41,622 nucleotides of DNA from Clostridia bacterium (GTDB taxonomy: Bacteria > Bacillota > Clostridia > UBA1381), in the NCBI GenBank assembly GCA_017406485.1, contig JAFQYK010000126.1, positions 1 to 41,622 on the forward strand. Direction: 5' to 3'. The notes under the pieces were generated by a model. The model saw nothing but the letters and a program-made list of their open reading frames with translations, was not told where the DNA came from and searched no databases. Positions 5,511 to 14,000 of the stretch are shown one piece after another. The position numbers and the translations under genes were made by a program. Position 1 is the first letter of the stretch. Each line of letters starts with the position of its first letter.

Positions 5511-6908
5511 CTATTCGGCGGTATCACCGCCTTCTATTGGCATACACCATTCATAGTTCGCGCGGCAGTATGCCTCTGCTTCATCAGCGGGCAAGTATTC
5601 CGACGCTATGAGGTAATGCTGTAATTGATAATATGTTATTGTGTCCACGTCCTGCCCTGCGGCTATGGCGGCATTTTTGCAATTTGTTATCTTTCTTTTA
5701 TTTTGGGCAACTTGAATCGCGTTCGGAAATACATAGTCACTTCCCACTTTTACGCGAATGCCCGCGTAAGTGAATACAGCGGGGGTTATAGACGTGGAAA
5801 GATCAATCAAGAGCCTAACCGCCGCTATCTGTGCGTAGCCATTATATTCATGTGCCGCGCTGTTGTCCTCGGCTATTGTTGTTATGGCGCTGGCGCTTGA
5901 GGCGGTGTCTATATTCTTACTATGCTTATTCCTTAGCCACATGGTAAGTACACCATATCCATTCCGTATATACATTGTAAAAATATAGTCATTCCCTCGC
6001 TTCGCATCAAATTCTAACGTTCCCGCTGTATCGGTCTCACACGACAAAGCAGGGAACCGCACCAATCCAACACCATAGCCGCTACTGTTAATTCTGCGAT
6101 ACGGACATATAATCGTATAGTTAGCTTTTGACAAGGTAGGACTTGCGTCAAGTGATATATCAAGCTCACCTATTGTGCTATGACCACTCGCCTCGTTTTG
6201 CGCGGTTCTGTTGCACTTTGTCCCTTGCCTATAAACCGCCTTAAGCCGCGCCGTTACTGGGTTTGCGTACCCCCCCCCCGAAATAAATGGCGACCAATCG
6301 AATTTGACAACTCTCGGTACAACCGCGCCCTCCGCTTCGGGGTCATCGGGCATGTCACCGAACTCCGACGCGGGAACGCTCTTGTCGCTGTTCGCGGATA
6401 GCGCCGTGAACGTGTCCGCCATATTCTCCTGCGTTACCTCCGTCCAACCCGAAACATACGGATATTCGGGGTCTAAATCCTTACCCATGAAGCAGTATTC
6501 CAAGTGGTTCGTGAGCGGATAATCGCCGCCGTCCTCCACCGTGTCCGCTCCGCCTGTGCGTAATGGGTCTTCGGGGTCGGGGGCTGTGTGGGGGTATTCC
6601 CCGCGGTAGTTGTCTGTGCGTTCAAGCGAGGCGAGCTGCGCCGCTGTCTGATTGCGTAGGTCGGGGTGTATGAGGTTTTCTTTTACGAATTTGTTTATGT
6701 ACGGGCGCGGGTCGTACCCCATCGGCACCGCCACAACACCTAACAGCGTGTCATCCCAGTCATAGAGGACGAACTGATGAACCCTGTCCCCATTTGCCTT
6801 GATATTCTCTATCTCGGCTTGCATGTCTGTTATATCGCCTGTAATCTCCGCCACCTTCGGCTTGACCTTCGTTTCGTGGTATTCCTCAAGGAAATTATCA
6901 TACGGCAT
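5511..6908 (-). CDS. Tail fibre protein containing a G10 tract
   Basis: A 465-aa fibre. Residues 1-42 form a coiled-coil tail-attachment segment (VKPKVAEITGDITDMQAEI) that is repeated in the 48-aa gene just upstream. A middle domain (about 45-200) is rich in Asp, Pro and Gly; from about 218 onward comes the YRQGTKC module, a beta-rich sandwich (about 235-395) and the TITYYQLQHYL end module (about 425-455). The codons for a Gly triplet near residues 211-213 are a run of ten G (6270-6279). One-base changes there would bring stop codons within about 15 codons. Good ribosome site (GAGGAGGTGACAGAGA); it overlaps the preceding 48-aa gene by 11 bp. Confidence 0.8.
   Translation of the reverse strand: MPYDNFLEEYHETKVKPKVAEITGDITDMQAEIENIKANGDRVHQFVLYDWDDTLLGVVAVPMGYDPRPYINKFVKENLIHPDLRNQTAAQLASLERTDNYRGEYPHTAPDPEDPLRTGGADTVEDGGDYPLTNHLEYCFMGKDLDPEYPYVSGWTEVTQENMADTFTALSANSDKSVPASEFGDMPDDPEAEGAVVPRVVKFDWSPFISGGGYANPVTARLKAVYRQGTKCNRTAQNEASGHSTIGELDISLDASPTLSKANYTIICPYRRINSSGYGVGLVRFPALSCETDTAGTLEFDAKRGNDYIFTMYIRNGYGVLTMWLRNKHSKNIDTASSASAITTIAEDNSAAHEYNGYAQIAAVRLLIDLSTSITPAVFTYAGIRVKVGSDYVFPNAIQVAQNKRKITNCKNAAIAAGQDVDTITYYQLQHYLIASEYLPADEAEAYCRANYEWCMPIEGGDTAE
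6270..6279 (-). repeat. Homopolymer G10 tract in the tail fibre gene
   Basis: Ten C on the + strand, hence ten G in the coding strand, in frame as TCG-GGG-GGG-GGG. Loss of one G gives TAA six codons after the tract region; gain of one gives TAA after about nine codons. Either leaves a fibre of about 215 residues without its C-terminal modules. It is by far the longest G or C run noticed in the window. Confidence 0.85.
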
Positions 6909-7044
6909 TCTCTGTCACCTCCTCGTTAAGTCCCATGCGCTCTTTGATTTCGTCTATATCGTCCTGTATGTCCGACATGTCGCCTGTAATAGCGGCTATT
7001 GTGGGCTTTAGTTGATTGTTGTGATAGTCGGTTATTATATCCAT
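6898..7044 (-). CDS. 48-aa free copy of the fibre coiled-coil N-terminus
   Basis: Starts at 7044 behind AAGGAGGGCGTT and ends with TGA at 6898, overlapping the next fibre by 11 bp. Residues 3-38 align with the first 40 of that fibre (QLKPTIAAITGDMSDIQDDI against VKPKVAEITGDITDMQAEI), so it is a detached or truncated duplicate of the tail-attachment segment. The strong ribosome site and overlap argue it is translated. It could be the remnant of a lost fibre or a small oligomeric adaptor that co-assembles with the full-length one. Confidence 0.75.
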   Translation of the reverse strand: MDIITDYHNNQLKPTIAAITGDMSDIQDDIDEIKERMGLNEEVTENAV

Positions 7045-7054
7045 AACGCCCTCC

Positions 7055-8005
7055 TTAATCCCATGTAAGCGCCGCTATTTGCGCGGATGTGGGGAGCTGT
7101 GATGTAGAAGCAGTAACAGCCCATACATCAATCGTACCATTTGTTAAATTGTCCATATCGGGGTTACAATGGCTCATTAGTTGACATACTGCTATGCTGC
7201 CTTTAGGAATAGGTGTTGATAAGGTATATCCTACTTCATCATTGTATGGTATTGAACCTATCGCTCCGTCCTCGTTGGCATTAACGATTACAAACGTGCT
7301 TGCAACGGGTAGAGTATATATTTTTAGCCCTAAATACCCAAAACTGTATATAAACAGCTTTTTTCCTATTTTGTTCCATATCTGATTTCCCACGCTGCCG
7401 CTTACCGTATCGCCGCCGTTTAAAACATCAATAGCATTTTGCGCTGTGGTTATTCTGCCACTAAGCGCAGTGAGCAAGATTTTAACTCCCTCATCGTTCA
7501 GAACATAAACATATCCGTCTGAATACTCCGCGCCGCTTACGGGGACTTTTATAACCGTGCATATCCTGCTTTCGCCTGATGGTACGCTCTCGCTAAACTT
7601 ATATACGGGATCGCCGCCTGTCGGTATATAGTCAAAGTCAACGCCGGTGTTATTTTTTAATACAAACAGCATTTGGGGCAGGGCGGGCGGATTGTACCTA
7701 TCTATATAATCAACAACCGGCAGCGGGTTTTCAATGTGTTCCTCCAATGCCGTCCATAGTTCGCTATCCGCCCCCTGTCGCTCTCCCACTTCAGTATCAA
7801 TATTGTTCTGTAACCTATTATCCGCCGCCGCTCTTGCACTTGCCTCCGCGTCAATATTGTCTTGCAGCGTATCATCCGCCGCCTGTCGTTCGCTTTTTTC
7901 CTTATCGTAGAGGTTTTGCGCGAAAGTAGCGGCGTAATTTTCCGTAACTCTTTGTTCTGTTCCGTCGCGTACGCCCTGTGCGCGTACAAGTGATGTTCTT
8001 GACAT
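7055..8005 (-). CDS. Tail fibre protein with heptad-repeat stalk
   Basis: A 316-aa protein. After a short N-terminus comes a stalk (about 30-95) with near-repeats of about 18 residues (ERQAADDTLQDNIDAE, ARAAADNRLQNNIDTE, ERQGADSELWTAL), the trimeric coiled coil typical of fibre shafts. Residues about 100-316 are beta-rich without recognised enzyme motif and end ...AQIAALTWD. Start at 8005 has GAAAGGGATGATAAT. It follows the terminator at 8026-8051 and heads the fibre cluster. The distal region is probably a head domain that binds host surface; this part is inferred. Confidence 0.75.
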   Translation of the reverse strand: MSRTSLVRAQGVRDGTEQRVTENYAATFAQNLYDKEKSERQAADDTLQDNIDAEASARAAADNRLQNNIDTEVGERQGADSELWTALEEHIENPLPVVDYIDRYNPPALPQMLFVLKNNTGVDFDYIPTGGDPVYKFSESVPSGESRICTVIKVPVSGAEYSDGYVYVLNDEGVKILLTALSGRITTAQNAIDVLNGGDTVSGSVGNQIWNKIGKKLFIYSFGYLGLKIYTLPVASTFVIVNANEDGAIGSIPYNDEVGYTLSTPIPKGSIAVCQLMSHCNPDMDNLTNGTIDVWAVTASTSQLPTSAQIAALTWD

Positions 8006-8025
8006 ATTATCATCCCTTTCTATTT

Positions 8026-8051
8026 AAAAAGGACGGTTGCCCGCCCTTTTT
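8026..8051 (-). terminator. Terminator or attenuator between the giant protein and the fibres
   Basis: The - strand stem AAAAGGGCGG/CCGTCCTTTTT (one wobble) with a GCAA loop and a T-rich tail spans the stop codon of the giant gene and precedes the fibre ribosome site. It probably trims read-through so that fibres are made at a different level. Confidence 0.75.
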
Positions 8052-11000
8052 TAAATCATTCTTACCGGTTTTACAATTTCTATTTTTTTAGGCTTTACAA
8101 TGTTTTGTACAGAAGGTATAAACCTGTTTGACGCGATTTGTGCCACGCGGCCGGGATTTCCCGAACCACTCCAGCCAAGCGAACCATACATAGCATTATT
8201 CGCCGTAAACGTCTGCGGAAGGTCGCTCGGTGTTACCGTCACGCCGCGTCCGCCGCCTCCCGATGAACCGCTTGAACGTGAACCGCCGCCGCTTGACCGT
8301 CCGCCACCCGATGACCGCCTGCCGCTTGACCGCCTGCCGCCGGAGGAACGCTTTGCAGTTGTGTATGATCGTGTAGAACCGGTAGTCGCAACCTTTTCCG
8401 CCGCACCGCCGCCTGTGATCTCGTCTTTGTATTCCGCCGCCGCCGCGTCTATAGCCGCGTCTTTAAGTCTGAATATGATTTTACCTTCTATGGTCTTGTC
8501 AAATCGATTACTTCCGTCAGCGTTGTATCTGCCGCCGGTAAGGTACACGCGCTTACCGGCGGTATTTTCCGAATACTTTGCTTTTCCATCGGCATTTTTA
8601 CCGATAAGATACTCAACAGGTACTTCGCCGCTGTAGAAGCTCTCTATGTTGTCATAGAATTTATCCTCTGCCGCCGCCGCTATTTTGTTCGCGACCTCGC
8701 CCGACACCTCGTACTCCTTGCCGCCGACCTTGACCTTTTTCGGCTCAATCTTCATCATTGTTTCTACACTGTAGCCGTCCTTGCCAGGATTTGCCGCCGC
8801 AAAATCGTCTGACAGCTTTTGGACGTATCCGCTTGTTATGTCTGCTTTGCGGTCTTTCTTCGCCTGTGCCGCTGCAACAGCTTCTTGTGTAGGCTTTTCC
8901 ACCGCTCCGCTTGTCTGTGGTGTGTTTTCGGTCTTGCCGCTGACATACATTTCCTTTACTGCATTCGCCGCATCCGTCTTTGCTTTTTTAAGTGCCGCCG
9001 CCTTGTCCGCGTTATCCATAGCCTGATATTCGGCAGTGGAAATAACATCACGATATGCCTTGTCTACAGCATTATTCACGTCCTTTTGATATTGTATTAC
9101 CTTATATGGATCATCAAATGTATATGTCTGCTGTACCTTGTCGATTTTCGCCTTTAATTCGCCGTAAATTTTAGGCAGCTCCAATATGGATTTATCTTCA
9201 TTATACAAGCCCTTGATTTCGTTGTATACCTCGTCCGACAATCCCATAGGGTTATCCTTGTATTCCGCCGCGTAATTGGTATATGCTCTCTTGTACCAAC
9301 GGTTATTTTCCATATTCCAATCTTTATTGAAGCTCTTATCGTTTGCGTTATCCTTTACCATTTGATTGATAATACCCATAACATTGCCGGCCTGAGAATA
9401 TCTGCTGTTTAAATATTCCGTGTCTGCACTCGGATAGCCGTTTGCCTGTTTTGACGCTTCCTCTTTATTGTTGTAAAAGGAATTTGTCATATCCGTAGAA
9501 TAATACGCATCTTTAAAGAATGTGTTGCTAAGTCCAAAGCTCCACATCGCCGCCGGGTCTTTCTTGCTGTTTGGCGTGAAATATGTTTTATTGAATGTAC
9601 CTGCTACACCAAGATTATTATTGAGTACATAATCAATCTGTTTTGGTGATTGTTTTGTAACCTCTCCAAGCCATTTAGCAATATATGAAGTATTATCATC
9701 ATATTGTAATTCTTTAGGCAGGTCTTGAAGCTCCTTACTTACAATAGGTACCCCTCTGTAGTCTTGATTAGTCTGCAACGCTATGTAATCACTGACTCCG
9801 ACAATACTACCGTCCGGAAAATACGTACCAAGCACATAATCGGTAAAGAAACCCTTAAATCTATCGTCTTGTTTGTCCATAAACGTATCTACCGCCGCTT
9901 CGCCCGCTGTTATAAGCACCGCGTTTTCTCTCGGCTTCGGTATGCTTATAAATCTGCCGTTTCCGATATAGAAATTCCAGTAATTATTTTTCTGATAGTT
10001 CGATAAAGCCTTTGAGGCTTCCTCGTATTTATCGTCCTTAAACAGATTATCAAGCCCATATTTCAGCAATGAAATCATTGCAAGCCCCGCCATACCGACC
10101 GCCATTGACGTAGGATTGTTTTTTGCCTGTCTGAAAAACTTATCGCTGCCCTGTATCGCCGCGTTAAAGAAGTTTGAAACAGCGTTAAGCCCCTTTGAAA
10201 TCTTACCGCCGCGGCTAAAGTTGACAGTTACGTCCTTTGCTCTGTAAAATGCTTCGTGAATATCATATCCCTGATCGAGCGTTCTTTTAAACTCGCCAAG
10301 TCTCGGCGCGGTTTCTATTGCGTTTCCTAAATTCTCATACGCTCCGAATACTCCGGTCACGCCCTTGAAGAATTTCTTTGCGATATTTGGGTCTTCGTTG
10401 CTCAATTTCTGCAATGCTTTTTTCAGCTCGTTCTTGCCTTCGGTTGTAAAGCTCGAATACTCGCCGCCCATTGCCTTATATTGCCTATACGCTTCACTTT
10501 TCTTTATTATATCCACATATGAAGATGCCGCCGCGCCTATTGCCTTAGCTTTATTCACGTCTGACGAATTTACAAGGTACGTTCCAAAGTCGCGTATCGG
10601 ATTTGTCACAAGGGCAAACTGCGGCTTAAAAGATGTCAAAAGCGCCGCTCTCGCCCTCGATACTGCCGCCGCCGCTGCTAAAAGCCCCTCGCGCCCCTTG
10701 CGTACATTATCGAGTACGTTTAAGAAATCCTTATCATACACTTGGAAATATCGCATTGTGCCGTTATCGTTTATTCTGACAATGCCGTCCTTTATACCTA
10801 CCTGACTTCTCAACGTGTCAGATATAGATGTTTCGGGGGCTTCCTGTGTTGCGTCCAGTATTTCACCTTCTGTCTGACCTTTCTTAACAAATGTTGTCGG
10901 GGTAAAGTCCTGCGGATTTTTCGGGAATACTTCTTCCCAATACGCCCTTAAAACGTTGTTTTTGGGGTCGCTTTCAAGAATGTCATACATATCGACAGCA

Positions 11001-14000
11001 GCTTTAGTTACAGCATGCTTAGAAGCGTGATTGACGTATGAAGCTGTGTTGTACATAATGTTTTCAATCGGGCTTAATATCCTCTTGTTGCCGCCCTGTG
11101 CCTTTTTGATTGGGTCGGTGAGGTTCGCAAGCCCCGTATTGCCGCCCGCCGCCGCAACGTCCGTTTCGCGGTAGAACGGTACATAATGCGGATATGTCTC
11201 CGTAAAATAATTGTATTGGTCTTGTGTTATAACGCCCGTGTCAACAAGCCAGGCTTTGAGTAACTTCCTCTGCCAGTCGTATATGTTTTCGGCCGCTTGC
11301 TTAAAATTCGGGTGCTTGCTTTCGAAAGCATCAACCATTTTCTTAACTACACGCCAGTTATTCAGACGGTCATCCTCGTATACCTTCTTATACTTGCCGC
11401 CGCTCTTTTCATCAAGCCATTCAAGCGCGTGGTTTGCTACAAGGTATTCGTTAAATGCCTTGTAGTCCTCTTTACTTATGCCGCCCTCTGCCAATGTATC
11501 TATAAGACCTTTACCCAAAACATTACCGTCAAAGTCAGTAAGATAGTCTGTAACAAGATATGCAGAACGTGAAGAAGCGTCTTTAGCGTTCATAGCCATT
11601 TTGTAAGGGTTCTGCTTACCCATTGTTCTGACCTTTTCTTTTTTACCGTTTTCTTCGTTCAAGCGCGTCTGCATTTGCTCAAAACTCTTGTTGTAGTTCC
11701 AAAAAGGATGCATATCGTCAACGACATCTGTATACAATCTGCTGCCGAGTGTCTGTATGCCTTCTTTGCTGAGATAGAATTTTCTGTTACGCTGTTTTGT
11801 ATCCGCTCTTGATACTGTTTCTTCTGCTAATTGGTCTGGGCTGTCAACGCCTTTTTCCTCCATAAGCGTCCTTGTCGTTTCGTCCGCTTCCGCGTCAAGC
11901 TCCGCCTGCGTTTTTGGTCTTTCCTTAGGTTCGCTCCAATTCTCCATATCCTTAGTCCAATCATATCCTTCGGGTACGGGTTCGGTAAGGTCGCCCCAAT
12001 CTTCCTCGCTATAGTAGCTTTGCTGCTGTGGCTCTTGGTTGCGTCTTTCTGCTTCTTCGCTCCTCTGCTGCATATCGCGGCGCATATTGTCTGTGCCGAA
12101 ATCCTCGCCGTAACTTTCCCAATCCTCCTCGGCGTATTCGCTCGGCTTAATGTTGTGCATTTGGTCAAAGTGTTCCTTGCCTCTTTTTTGACCTTCTGCA
12201 AATATATCTCTGCCGCCCTGCGGTATAAAGTGAACTCTGTCCTCCAACGCCTTACGCTTTTCCGCGTCAGACATATCACTGTTGACAATCTCGTTTATAT
12301 CGGTATCCGCATTAGGTACAAATCTATCTGCTTTACTTTTGTTTTGCACCGTCTGCTTTAAATTCGGCGCAAGGTTCATAGCTTCAGATACAATCTGCTG
12401 TGTCAAATCCTCCACATATGCGTCATAGTCCTTGTCCGACACTGCCGTTTCGTAATTCTTTAGGTTCTGCAGCGTGTCCACAAGGTGTGTGAGCTGATCT
12501 GATTGCGTCATTTGCTCCTGCTCGTTGAAGTATTGCGGAAATCTTTCTGACAGTTCCTTATAGATTTGGTCTATGCCTGTTCCGTTTTTCGAGAAGGTGA
12601 CAAGCCCCATAAGGCTTTTACGGTACGCATTAAAGTCGGGAATATCGCTTTTAAGTTCGTCTGTTATCTTAATACGTTCGGATTTGAGCCATTTTCTAAG
12701 CTCGTTATACTGCTCTTTCTGTACGTCCTGTGTCTGACGTGAAGCGTCCACGATTGTTTCCGCAATGCTTCGTGCTTTGGCTTCAAATGCGGGGTAGTTT
12801 TCCTCAACATTACCGCTGAACACGTCCGGCACCATACGCGCAAGCTCTGTTATGCCCTCGCGCACGTCCTTGACGTATACTCTGCCCTTTGCGTTGTTCT
12901 CGTTTATAAGTCGCCGCGCAATCTTGTCCGGTGTATATTCGTTACCTTCCTTTACACTATAGCGTATATCCGGGTTGTTCCTGTCAAATGTACCGATATT
13001 ATTAGTAGCGGATTTGATTTGTGTTGGTTCAAAGGCTACCCATTCCTCGCCGTAAAAGTTTACGCCATCGTATCCTTGTTCTTCAAGATATTCTCGCGCT
13101 TTTATTCCTGCGTAATTTTGCCCTTTAAACATATTAAGTGCTTTAAACGCTTTTTCACCACTTGCGGGATTTTTTATGTCTAAGTAATATGCACCTACAT
13201 TTTTGCCATAACCGCCTGCGTCTATTTCCCACGGGCTAAAGAACATTCCCTGAATATCCATACCGCTCCTGCCTTTTGAACGGTCAAATACTGTAAAATC
13301 GCTGTCGGTTCCGTGATAGACAATCATCGGCGTACCGTCCTCGTTCACAACCTTACTTGCGTTTTCGGGGCTGTTCTGCCAGTCACCGAACCATTCCTTG
13401 AATTGCGGTGTCGTGGTCTGCTCTTTTACGGAAAATTTATCAGCATTATCGCCATTCTCCGCCGCATTATCCCTTGCCTGTTGCAGTCTTTGAATGTACT
13501 GTTTTTCAGCGTTGTTAAGCTGTTCAAACGTAAGCTGCAAGCCTGTAGAGCTTGTATAATTGCCTTTGGTATATGCCTGTCTTAATTGTCGTTTAGCGGT
13601 GCGCATAGCGTCTGCGAGCCTTGTCGCAAGAGAGTTGTTGCCCTCTGCCATACGCATAATAGCATTTGTATTAAATCCGCCTGTCAGTTCCGCCACAATT
13701 TCATCTTCGGCAACAGTCTGATTATAGTTGTATTCATTTTTCAAAAACTCAATACGGTTTTCAACGGCTTCGCTGTTCGTTTCCCTTGCCGCGCTTAATA
13801 CGCTTGTTCTGTAACTCTTATATGCTTCGGGATTGAGCTTCTCAAACATATGTAACCATTCGTGTTTAATAGCTGTCGGTACGTCTATATCACCGTTCAC
13901 CGATACACTAACGCCGCTGTCGGTTGCAATACCGTTAAGCTCCTGCCCTCTGTCATTGTAAAGCTCCGACCTGATATCCGTAGGCTTGATTTTCGACATA

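Noticed and set aside
4715..8005. Diversity-generating retroelement acting on the fibres
   Set aside because: No reverse transcriptase and no template/variable repeat pair were found; shared fibre modules are protein-level duplicates.
11827..12361. Overlapping frames of 150-176 codons inside the giant gene
   Set aside because: They are out-of-frame readings of a strongly helical, charged segment, without ribosome sites and with atypical composition.
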